Below, in pieces: positions 1 through 6,092 of a DNA stretch of 12,415 nt (position 1 is its first letter; every line of letters begins with the position of its first letter). Source of the DNA: Actinomycetes bacterium (GTDB lineage: Bacteria > Actinomycetota > Acidimicrobiia > Acidimicrobiales > CADCSY01); the NCBI GenBank assembly GCA_025464025.1, contig JAODBP010000305.1, forward strand, positions 1 to 12,415, written 5' to 3'. Both the position numbers and the translations under genes were made by a program. Under the pieces are notes generated by a model. The model searched no databases, was not told where the DNA came from, and saw only the letters and a program-made list of their open reading frames with translations.

Positions 1-744
1 GTCGCCGTGCCCGCCCTCACCGCGTCGCCCCCGCCCCCGCCTGCCGCGCCGCCGCCGGTGGTGGTCGTCACGACGGTCGCCCCGGCGACCGCGCCGATCA
101 CGGTGCGCTCGACCCACGGCGCCCGCCCCAAGGTGGTGGCCCGGGTGGCGCCGACGACCACGACGGCGGTGGCCGCCGTGGCCGCAGCCGGGACGGTCGA
201 CGCGGCGACGGCGCCGACCACGACGACCTCGACGGTCCCGGCCGAGACGAACGGGTCGCCGTCCGGCCCGTCGACCTCGGAGGGCACGTGGTCGTCGGAC
301 CGAGGCGAGTCCGTTGCCGCTGACGCGCCGACGGGCCGCACGACCCGGGCCGAGCGCGCCGCGGCCGACGACGAGGCCAAGGCGTCGGCCAAGGCGCGGG
401 CGGCCGAGGCAAAGGCGGCGGAGGAGGCCGCGAAGCGCTCGGCCAAGGAGCGGGCGGCCGAGGCGAAGGCGGCGGAGGAGGCCGCGAAGCGCTCAGCAAA
501 GGAGCAGGCGGCGGCGGCCAAGGAGAAGGAAGCGGCGGCGAAGGCCGGGGCGGAGCGGGCGGCGACCCAGGTGAAGGCCCAGTCGGAGCGGGGCCGACGG
601 GCCACGGTCGAGCTCACCACCACCACCACGACCGCACCGCCGGCGACGACCACGACCACGACGGCACCACCGTCGACCGAGCGCCGCAACGACGACCACG
701 CCGACCACGCCGGAGGTCGGCACCGCGGGGACGGCCGGTCCTAG
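1..744 (+). CDS. Thr/Pro/Ala-rich protein with charged helical repeats (5' end outside window)
   Basis: The frame is open from the first base, so the true start is probably upstream; GTG at 7 is only the first in-window start codon. The visible 248 residues fall into three parts. First come Pro/Val/Thr-rich segments with TTTT runs (to about residue 120). Next is a Lys/Glu/Ala/Arg-rich stretch (about 115-200) of tandem 18-residue units, expected to form a long charged helix as in TolA-like linkers. Last is a second Thr/Pro tract (TTTTTTAPP). There is no catalytic motif, membrane helix or known domain in this part. Such composition is typical of surface or cell-wall-spanning linker regions in actinomycetes, so a secreted or envelope role is inferred. 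The last 23 residues (rich in Asp, His, Arg, Gly) are unlike the rest, whereas the neighbouring frame continues the Thr/Pro pattern (see findings). The product is not recognised. Confidence 0.6.
   Translation, partial: VAVPALTASPPPPPAAPPPVVVVTTVAPATAPITVRSTHGARPKVVARVAPTTTTAVAAVAAAGTVDAATAPTTTTSTVPAETNGSPSGPSTSEGTWSSDRGESVAADAPTGRTTRAERAAADDEAKASAKARAAEAKAAEEAAKRSAKERAAEAKAAEEAAKRSAKEQAAAAKEKEAAAKAGAERAATQVKAQSERGRRATVELTTTTTTAPPATTTTTTAPPSTERRNDDHADHAGGRHRGDGRS
397..504 (+). repeat. 54-bp tandem repeat, two copies, inside the Ala/Lys/Glu helix
   Basis: Units 397-450 and 451-504 each encode the same 18 residues (RAAEAKAAEEAAKRSAKE). They differ at three bases, all synonymous third positions (one GCA/GCG, one TCG/TCA, one GCC/GCA). 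A degenerate third unit begins at 505 (QAAAAKEKE). This indicates duplication within the gene followed by drift under protein-level constraint. Confidence 0.9.
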
Positions 745-754
745 GCTCGCCGCC
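742..754 (+). promoter_or_regulatory. Predicted leaderless -10 element upstream of the CMD gene
   Basis: TAGGCT at 742-747 matches the actinobacterial -10 pattern TANNNT and lies 7 nt before ATG 755, so transcription would begin at or next to the A of the start codon. There is no Shine-Dalgarno sequence in the short leader (CGCCGCC). The hexamer overlaps the TAG stop of the upstream gene at 742-744. No convincing -35 box is visible. Confidence 0.5.
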
Positions 755-1291
755 ATGACCGACGTCGCCGAGGCCTGCGCCCTGCCCCACCCGCGCCTTC
801 CGATGGCCGACCTGCCGCCCGAGGTCGCGGCGCAGGCCAAGGCGACGGGCACGACCGCCTTCCTGGGCCAGTTCGGCCACGCCCCCGGGCTCATCGAGGG
901 CTGGTTGGCCTGGTACCGCCCGCTGATGCTCGGCGGCACCGTGCCGACCCGCACCAAGGAGCTGTGCCGGCTCGCCGTGGCCAGCCGCACCGGGTGCCAC
1001 ATGTGCCAGAACGGCCGCTTCCCCGACCCGAGCGGCACGGGTGCGGCGGTGGCGGAGGACGACGCCGAGGCGGTGCTCGCCGGTCGCTTCGGCGGCTTCA
1101 GCCCCGCCGAGCAGGCTGCCCTCGCCTACACGGTCGCCTACTACGCCGACCACATGACGATCCCCGACGAGGCGATCGAGCGGGCGTGCGCCGAGCTGGG
1201 CAACGACGGCTTCCTCGAGCTGGCGCTGATGGTCGCCCAGTTCACCGGCATGGGCCGGCTGTTCTCGGCCCTGGGCATCACCGCTGGCTAG
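755..1291 (+). CDS. Carboxymuconolactone decarboxylase/AhpD-fold family protein
   Basis: This is a 178-residue protein of the CMD/AhpD all-helical fold. The family signature E-x11-C-x-x-C is present: Glu69, Cys81, Cys84 (CHMC). The His that follows in AhpD (C-x3-H) is Arg88 here. Members include peroxidase-linked disulfide reductases (AhpD) and gamma-carboxymuconolactone decarboxylase; the paired cysteines favour a redox or peroxide-related role over decarboxylation, but the Arg substitution makes a classical AhpD proton relay doubtful. The N-terminal PHPRLPMADLPPEVAA segment and length fit CMD-like proteins found beside actinobacterial acyl-CoA genes. ATG 755 was chosen because a TANNNT element sits 7 nt upstream. 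The stop (1289-1291) overlaps the start of the thiolase-like gene, so the two are probably co-translated. Confidence 0.85.
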   Translation: MTDVAEACALPHPRLPMADLPPEVAAQAKATGTTAFLGQFGHAPGLIEGWLAWYRPLMLGGTVPTRTKELCRLAVASRTGCHMCQNGRFPDPSGTGAAVAEDDAEAVLAGRFGGFSPAEQAALAYTVAYYADHMTIPDEAIERACAELGNDGFLELALMVAQFTGMGRLFSALGITAG

Positions 1292-2747
1292 CCCGGACGA
1301 CCGCACGCCGGTCGTCGTCGGGGCCGGGCAGGTCACCGTCCGGCCCGGTGGGTCGGCGCTCGAGCCGGTCGAGCTGATGGCCGAGGCGCTCCGCCGCGCC
1401 GCGGCCGACAGCGGCGCGTCGGGCGTGCTCGATGCGGCCGAGTCGGTGCGGGTCGTCGCCCTGCTGTCGCGGCGCTACGGCGACCCGGCCGCGCTGGTGG
1501 CGTCGAGCCTGGGGCTGGGCGACGTGCAGACGGTGCTGACCACCGACGGCGGCAACAGCCCGTCGTCGCTCCTCGGCCGCACGTCGCAGCAGATCGTCGA
1601 CGGCGAGCTCGACGTTGCCCTGCTCTGCGGTGGCGAGGCGTGGGCCACCCGCACCGCGGCCCGCCGGGCCGGCACCGACCTCGACTGGGTGACCCAACCC
1701 GATGGCGTCGAGCCCGACGTCGTCCTGGGCTCGCCGCTCGACATGTGGCACCCGGCCGAGGCCGCCCTCGACATCAAGCAGCCGGTCGAGGTCTATCCGC
1801 TGTTCGAGCAGGCGCTCCGGGCCCGGCTCGGTCGCACCGACGAGGAGCACCGGGCCGTGCTCGGCGCGCTGTGGTCGCGCTTCAGCCAGGTCGCGGCCGC
1901 CAACCCCGATGCCGCCGATCGCGCGGTGCGCACGGCCGACGAGATCACCACGCCGGGCCCGGGCAACCGGCTCGTGTCGTGGCCGTACACGAAGCTGCTG
2001 TGCTCCAACGAGCAGGTCGACCAGGGCGCCGGCCTCATCGTGTGCTCGGTGGCGGCCGCCCGGCGCCTGGGCATCCCGGCGGAGCGGTGGGTGTTCCCGG
2101 TCGCCACGGCCGAGGCCAAGGACGTGCACGTCTCCGAGCGGTGGGACCTCGCCACCTCACCGATGGTCGGTGCCGCCGGTCGGCTGTTGTGGTCGATGGC
2201 CGGGGTCGGCGCCGACGACGTCGGCCTGCTCGACCTCTACTCGTGCTTCCCCTCGGCGGTCGAGGTGCAGGCCGCCGAGCTGGGCATCGGGCTCCACCGC
2301 GACCTCACCGTCACCGGCGGCATGCGGTTCTTCGGTGGGCCGTGGAACGACTACCCGATGCACGCCTTCGTGACGATGGTGCAGCGGCTGCGCGCCGAGG
2401 GCGGCCTGGGGCTGGTGACTGGCAACGGCGGCTACATCACCAAGCAGGCGGCCACGCTGCTGTCGGCGACACCGCCGGCCCAGCCGTTCCGGCTGGCGAG
2501 CGCCCAGGCCGAGGTCGACGCCCTGCCGACCCGTGGCGTCGCCGACGAGGGCACGGGCGTGGTGGAGACGTTCACCGTCAGCCACGACCGCAACGGCCCG
2601 ACCCGGGGCGTCGTCGCCGCGCTCCTGCCCGACGAACGCCGGTGCTGGGGCCTGGTCACCGAGCCCGCCGCCATGGCCGACCTCCTGTCCAGCGACCCCA
2701 TCGGCCAGCCGGTCACCATCGAGGCGGGTGTGGCCCACCTCCACTGA
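1284..2747 (+). CDS. Thiolase-like protein type 1 (acetyl-CoA acetyltransferase-like), predicted CTG start
   Basis: This is a 487-residue thiolase-fold protein resembling mycobacterial TLP1. Recognisable blocks are TPVVVGAGQVT (9-19), TTDGGNSPSSLL (86-97), GGEAWATR (116-123), DLYSCFPSAVEVQAAELG (from Asp317) and GNGGYITKQ (380-388). A C-terminal segment of about 80 residues matches the extra OB-like domain of TLP1. Where true thiolases carry the nucleophilic Cys there is DGGN, so acyl transfer by the standard mechanism is unlikely; TLP1 proteins are known to lack it. The first ATG (1377) would delete the conserved VVVGAGQ strand. The frame upstream to the TGA at 1227 contains no ATG, GTG or TTG, while CTG 1284 gives a normal N-terminus (LASPDDRTP) and overlaps the CMD stop by 8 nt, so translational coupling is inferred. 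The role is probably acyl-CoA binding in lipid-type catabolism. Confidence 0.85.
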   Translation: MASPDDRTPVVVGAGQVTVRPGGSALEPVELMAEALRRAAADSGASGVLDAAESVRVVALLSRRYGDPAALVASSLGLGDVQTVLTTDGGNSPSSLLGRTSQQIVDGELDVALLCGGEAWATRTAARRAGTDLDWVTQPDGVEPDVVLGSPLDMWHPAEAALDIKQPVEVYPLFEQALRARLGRTDEEHRAVLGALWSRFSQVAAANPDAADRAVRTADEITTPGPGNRLVSWPYTKLLCSNEQVDQGAGLIVCSVAAARRLGIPAERWVFPVATAEAKDVHVSERWDLATSPMVGAAGRLLWSMAGVGADDVGLLDLYSCFPSAVEVQAAELGIGLHRDLTVTGGMRFFGGPWNDYPMHAFVTMVQRLRAEGGLGLVTGNGGYITKQAATLLSATPPAQPFRLASAQAEVDALPTRGVADEGTGVVETFTVSHDRNGPTRGVVAALLPDERRCWGLVTEPAAMADLLSSDPIGQPVTIEAGVAHLH

Positions 2748-2748
2748 T

Positions 2749-2800
2749 CGAACTGGCGACGGATCGACAACAGAAACGTTGTCAATCCGTCGCCAGTTCG
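2749..2800. terminator. Long hairpin between convergent operons, probable bidirectional terminator
   Basis: The arms 2749-2771 and 2778-2800 are 23 nt each and complementary except at 2765/2784. That pair is C-A in the rightward transcript but G-U in the leftward transcript. The loop is 6 nt (AGAAAC). The hairpin starts one base after the thiolase-like stop (2745-2747) and ends 7 bp before the DUF6204-like stop (2808). There is no U-tract on either side, as is common for actinobacterial terminators. Confidence 0.85.
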
Positions 2801-2807
2801 GTGGGGG

Positions 2808-3113
2808 TCAGTCCCAGACGGTGGCCATGTCGGAGCCGACGACGCGGTCGACGACGTGGGGGATGCCGGCGGCGTCGAGGTGGGCGACGGTGCGGCGCTC
2901 GGCCTCGGCGAAGGCGGCGTCCTGGTCGGGCTCGCGGACCTCGAAGCGCATGGTGAAGTTCCGCAGCGGCCGCTCGTAGGTCAGCGAGCCCTCGGTCGTG
3001 AACCGGCCGGCGACCAGGACGTCGTGCTCGTCGAGCTCGGCCCGCAGTCGCTCCCGGGTCGGCTCGTCGAGCTCGACGAACCGACCCCGCACGATCACCC
3101 GGTAGATGCCCAC
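2808..3113 (-). CDS. Small protein resembling DUF6204
   Basis: This is a 101-residue soluble protein beginning GIYRVIVRGRFVELDEPTRE. It contains EHDVLVAGRFTTEGSLTYERPLRNFTMRFEV and ends in a helix and strand (AHLDAAGIPHVVDRVVGSDM). The order RVIVRG ... EHDVL ... FT.EG.LTY ... F.MRFEV matches what I recall of the actinobacterial DUF6204 family, a ferredoxin-like alpha/beta fold of unknown function; no catalytic residues are evident. The GTG start at 3113 lies 4 nt after the ALDH stop, so it is the last gene of the SDR-ALDH operon. GAAGG directly before the start is too close for an ideal Shine-Dalgarno spacing, so coupling to ALDH translation is likely. The gene ends next to the 2749-2800 hairpin. 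Confidence 0.75.
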   Translation of the reverse strand: MGIYRVIVRGRFVELDEPTRERLRAELDEHDVLVAGRFTTEGSLTYERPLRNFTMRFEVREPDQDAAFAEAERRTVAHLDAAGIPHVVDRVVGSDMATVWD

Positions 3114-3117
3114 CCCT

Positions 3118-4581
3118 TCAGGGTGCCAGGAAGACCGTCTTGCGCTGGACGAACTCCTCGATGCCGGCCCGGCCGCCCTCGCGGCCGAAGCCGCTCTGCT
3201 TGTAGCCCCCGAACGGCGTGGCCGGGGAGATGCCGCCCATGCCGTTGGCCACCACGGTGCCGGCGGCCAGCCCGTTGATCATCCGCTGCACGCGCGACGT
3301 GTCGCGGGTGTGGACGTAGGCGCCGAGGCCGAAGTCGCTGTCGTTGGCCAGGGCCAGCACCTCGTCCTCCGACGAGAACCGCAGGATCGCCTGCACCGGG
3401 CCGAACACCTCGTTGCGGGCCAGGTCGCTGTCGTGGTCGACATCACCGAACACGGTCGGCGCCACGAACCAGCCGTCGGCCAGCTCGCCCCCGAGGCGCT
3501 CCCCACCCATGAGCACGGTGGCCCCGTCGCCCTTGGCCCGCTCGATCACGCCGAGGATGCGCTCCATGGCCGACTCGCTCACCACCGGGCCGATGAACGA
3601 GGCCGGGTCGAGGGGATCGCCGACCTGGAAGGCGCCGAGCGTGCCGAGCACCTTCTCGACCACGGCGTCGTAGACGTCCTCGTGCACGTAGGTGCGGGTC
3701 GGGAGGGCGCACCCCTGCCCGGCCAGCAGCGCGGTGCCGAAGATGGCGCACATGCCGGCGGCGGTGTCGAGATCGCCGTCGGGGAAGACGATGTTGGCCG
3801 ACTTGCCACCCAGCTCGAGAGCGAGGGGCGTGAGGTGCTCGGCCGCCTTGACCATCATCTTGCGAGCGGCCACGCCGCCGCCGGTGAAGCTGATCTTGTC
3901 GACGTCGGGGTGGCCGACCAGCGCGGCCCCGGCCTCGGCGCCGCCCACGACCACGTTCAGCACGCCCGGCGGCATCCCGGCCTCGAGGGCCAGCTCGGCG
4001 AAGCGGAGCATGCCGAACGGGGCCAGCTCCGGCGGCTTGGCCACCACGGTGTTGCCGGCGGCGAGGGCGGGCGAGCACTTCTGGCCCATGCCCATCATCG
4101 AGCCGTTCCACGGCGGGATGGCGGCGATCACGCCGTACGGCTCGAGCCGCACGTACGAGAGGCCCTGCTCGGCCGACAGCACCTCGCCGTCGAGCTTGTC
4201 GCACCAGCCGGCGTAGTACCGGACCCACGCCGACGTGTAGAAGCCGGGGTTCATCACGCTGACCGGCGTGCCGTTGTCGAGGGCGGCCAGCTCGGCCGCC
4301 TCCGGCCCGTTGGCCTCGAGCAGGTCGGCCAAGCGGTAGAGGACGGCGGCCCGATCCAGCGGCGACCTCGCCGCCCACTCCGGCTGCGCCGCCCGGGCCG
4401 CGCCCACGGCGGCATCGACGTCGGCGGCACCGGCCAGGCCGACCTCGGCCTGGGGCTTCCCGGTCGCCGCGTACCTGTGGACGTAGGTGCCGGCGGCGTC
4501 GCTCGGCGCCCACGCGTCGCCGACCAGGTGGCCCTGGGCGGCCAGCCGCTCGACGGTCTTCGACGTCTCGGTCGTTTTCAA
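3118..4581 (-). CDS. NAD(P)+-dependent aldehyde dehydrogenase (ALDH superfamily)
   Basis: A complete 487-residue ALDH that would oxidise an aldehyde to the acid using NAD(P)+ in the cytoplasm. Visible motifs in order are PWN (157-159, oxyanion Asn159), the coenzyme-binding KPPE (Lys182), FTGG (232-235, usually FTGS), LELGGK (general-base Glu256), GQGC (288-291, nucleophile Cys291), NEVFGP (390-395) and PFGGYKQSGFGRE near the C-terminus. TTG at 4581 was chosen because it gives the normal family length and overlaps the SDR stop (TTGA, 4581-4578), and no ATG or GTG lies near the expected N-terminus. The upstream SDR probably makes the aldehyde, or both act in one oxidation route. The specific substrate cannot be assigned. 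The long reading frame on the opposite strand is a high-GC shadow. Confidence 0.93.
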   Translation of the reverse strand: MKTTETSKTVERLAAQGHLVGDAWAPSDAAGTYVHRYAATGKPQAEVGLAGAADVDAAVGAARAAQPEWAARSPLDRAAVLYRLADLLEANGPEAAELAALDNGTPVSVMNPGFYTSAWVRYYAGWCDKLDGEVLSAEQGLSYVRLEPYGVIAAIPPWNGSMMGMGQKCSPALAAGNTVVAKPPELAPFGMLRFAELALEAGMPPGVLNVVVGGAEAGAALVGHPDVDKISFTGGGVAARKMMVKAAEHLTPLALELGGKSANIVFPDGDLDTAAGMCAIFGTALLAGQGCALPTRTYVHEDVYDAVVEKVLGTLGAFQVGDPLDPASFIGPVVSESAMERILGVIERAKGDGATVLMGGERLGGELADGWFVAPTVFGDVDHDSDLARNEVFGPVQAILRFSSEDEVLALANDSDFGLGAYVHTRDTSRVQRMINGLAAGTVVANGMGGISPATPFGGYKQSGFGREGGRAGIEEFVQRKTVFLAP

Positions 4582-5336
4582 GGGATCACGTACCCCCCGT
4601 CGACGGGCAGGGCCACGCCCAGCACGAACGAGGCCGCGGGGGTGCACAGCCACAGGGCGGCCTCGGCGATCTCCTCGGCCTCCCCGATGCGTCCGATGGG
4701 GTGGAGCTTCTTCAGCTCCTCGTCGATGCCCGGCATGTTCTTGATGGCGGCGTCGACCATCGGCGTGCGGGCCGTGCCCGGGCAGATGGCGTTGACCCGC
4801 ACGCCGAGGTGCCCGTAGTCGAGGGCGGCGACCTTGGTGAGGCCGAGCACGCCGTGCTTCGACGCCGTGTAGGCCGCCTGGTTGGCGTAGCCGACGAGGC
4901 CCACGCCGGACGCCGTGTTGACGATGGCACCGCCGCCCCGCTCGAGCATCCTCGGGATCTCGGCCTTGAGGCAGTGGTAGACGCCGGTGAGCATGACCGC
5001 CATGGTCCGGTCCCACCCGTCGTCGGGGTAGTCGGCCAGCGGCACCATCGGCGCCGTGATGCCGGCGTTGTTGTGGGCGCAGTCGAGCCCGCCGTAGGTG
5101 TCGACGGCGTGCTGCACCATGGCGAAGACGTCGGCCTTCTCGGCCACGTCGGTGCGGATGAAGCTGGCCTGGCCGCCCTTGCCCTCGATGAGGTCGACGG
5201 TCTCGTGGCCGCCCGCCTCGTCGACGTCGGCCACCACGACCGCGGCGCCCTCCCGGGCGAAGATCGTGGCCGATGCCCTGCCGATGCCTGCGGCCGCCCC
5301 CGTGATGACGGCGACCTTCCCCTCCAGAGATCCCAT
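4578..5336 (-). CDS. Classical short-chain dehydrogenase/reductase (SDR)
   Basis: A complete 252-residue Rossmann-fold oxidoreductase. It shows TGAAAGIG (12-19, dinucleotide loop), Asp37 at the end of strand 2 (favours NAD(H)), NNAG (89-92), catalytic Ser143, Tyr156 and Lys160 (YTASK), and the ICPGTARTPM segment after strand 6. It would interconvert an alcohol and a carbonyl compound. ATG 5336 was chosen because it gives the standard MGSLEGKVAVITG start and has TACGGT 6 nt upstream. An in-frame ATG at 5360 would add eight residues and overlap the divergent gene, so it is less likely. It is the first gene of the SDR-ALDH-DUF6204 operon, which suggests sequential alcohol to aldehyde to acid oxidation (inference). 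Confidence 0.93.
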   Translation of the reverse strand: MGSLEGKVAVITGAAAGIGRASATIFAREGAAVVVADVDEAGGHETVDLIEGKGGQASFIRTDVAEKADVFAMVQHAVDTYGGLDCAHNNAGITAPMVPLADYPDDGWDRTMAVMLTGVYHCLKAEIPRMLERGGGAIVNTASGVGLVGYANQAAYTASKHGVLGLTKVAALDYGHLGVRVNAICPGTARTPMVDAAIKNMPGIDEELKKLHPIGRIGEAEEIAEAALWLCTPAASFVLGVALPVDGGYVIP

Positions 5337-5348
5337 GGGGTCACCGTA
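5337..5348 (-). promoter_or_regulatory. Predicted leaderless -10 element of the leftward SDR operon
   Basis: On the minus strand TACGGT occupies 5348-5343, then 6 nt (GACCCC), then ATG at 5336. This fits TANNNT with transcription starting at the A of the start codon. No clear Shine-Dalgarno sequence is present. It shares bases 5347-5348 with the opposing -10 element. Confidence 0.5.
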
Positions 5349-5358
5349 ATGTGTCCTC
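5347..5358 (+). promoter_or_regulatory. Predicted leaderless -10 element of the rightward SDR gene
   Basis: TAATGT at 5347-5352 is followed by GTCCTC and then ATG at 5359, giving the same TANNNT-N6-ATG geometry as the opposing promoter. There is no Shine-Dalgarno sequence and no strong -35 box, and the upstream promoter region lies inside the opposing SDR coding sequence. Confidence 0.55.
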
Positions 5359-6057
5359 ATGGATCGTTTCAGGGGTCGCGTCGCCTTGGTGTCCGGGGCG
5401 GCGAGCGGGATCGGCAAGGCCATCGCCGACCGGCTGGCTGACGAGGGCGCGACGGTCGTCGCGTCCGACCTCACCGGCGACGTGGTCTGCGACGTCACAT
5501 CGATGGAATCGTGCCGGGCCGCCGTCGCCACCACCCTCGAGCGCCACGGCCAGCTCGACATCCTCTGCAACGTGGCCGGCATCGGGATCTCGCACCCGAT
5601 CACCGACTTCCCGGTCGAGGACTGGAAGCGGATCATCGACATCAACCTCACCGGCACGTTCCAGCTCTCGACCGCGGCGCTGCCCGCTCTGCTCGACGGC
5701 GGCGGCTGCATCGTGAACCTGGCCTCGGTCTCGGCCCTGCGCGGCTCGCCCTACAACGCGGCCTACGCCGCGTCGAAGGCGGCCCAGGTGTCGCTCACCA
5801 AGTCGATGGCCGTCGAGCTGGCCAAGCAGGGCGTCCGGGTCAACGCCGTGGCCCCGAGTGCGGTGCTGACCCCGTTCCTCACCGGCTTCTCGCTCCCCGA
5901 CGACGCCGACCTGGCGCTCGTCTCGCGGGCGTCGGCGCCGATGGGCGTGGTGCTCGATCCGTCCGAGGTCGCCGCCGCCGTCGCCTACCTCTGCTCCGAC
6001 GACGCCCGCTCGATGACCGGCTCGGTCCTCGTCCTCGACGGCGGCGCCTCGGCCTGA
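5359..6057 (+). CDS. Classical short-chain dehydrogenase/reductase (SDR), second copy
   Basis: A complete 232-residue SDR. Visible are SGAASGIG (12-19) in place of the usual TGxxxGIG, Asp37 (NAD preference), NVAG (71-74), Asn96, catalytic Ser123, Tyr136 and Lys140 (YAASK), and the C-terminal GSVLVLDGGASA strand. It is about 20 residues shorter than the divergent SDR, mostly through a short segment after strand 2 (TGDVVCDVTSME), and clearly distinct in sequence, so this is not a recent duplication. It oxidises an alcohol or reduces a ketone, substrate unknown. Its start lies 22 bp from the opposing SDR start, within a shared leaderless promoter. The next gene starts 35 bp downstream and has its own predicted -10. 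Confidence 0.92.
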   Translation: MDRFRGRVALVSGAASGIGKAIADRLADEGATVVASDLTGDVVCDVTSMESCRAAVATTLERHGQLDILCNVAGIGISHPITDFPVEDWKRIIDINLTGTFQLSTAALPALLDGGGCIVNLASVSALRGSPYNAAYAASKAAQVSLTKSMAVELAKQGVRVNAVAPSAVLTPFLTGFSLPDDADLALVSRASAPMGVVLDPSEVAAAVAYLCSDDARSMTGSVLVLDGGASA

Positions 6058-6079
6058 GGCCCGCTCGCGGTGGGAGGCA

Positions 6080-6092
6080 TAGCGTCCCGGGC
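6080..6092 (+). promoter_or_regulatory. Predicted leaderless -10 element upstream of the membrane protein gene
   Basis: TAGCGT (6080-6085) is followed by 7 nt (CCCGGGC) and ATG at 6093, again TANNNT directly before a start codon without a Shine-Dalgarno sequence. It lies in the 35-bp gap after the SDR stop, so the membrane protein may be transcribed independently. Confidence 0.45.

Noticed and set aside
607..680. ACC/ACG runs as a phase-variation microsatellite
   Set aside because: Repeat units are three bases and interrupted, so slippage would change Thr number without switching the frame.
2749..2800. The long inverted repeat as a mobile element terminus or CRISPR-like repeat
   Set aside because: There is a single copy in the window, no target duplication and no transposase; its position between convergent stops fits a terminator.
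3106..4818. 570-codon open frame on the plus strand opposite the ALDH gene
   Set aside because: It is a high-GC antisense shadow: composition is dominated by Gly/Ala/Arg/His/Val with no domain, while the minus strand encodes a complete ALDH with all catalytic motifs.
4582..5016. Upstream extension of the ALDH frame (to 632 residues)
   Set aside because: The extra 145 residues lie inside the SDR gene and are out of frame with it; ALDH length and motif spacing are normal from TTG 4581.
5337..5711. Upstream extension of the leftward SDR frame (to 377 residues)
   Set aside because: The SDR domain begins within a few residues of ATG 5336, and the extension is antisense to the second SDR gene.
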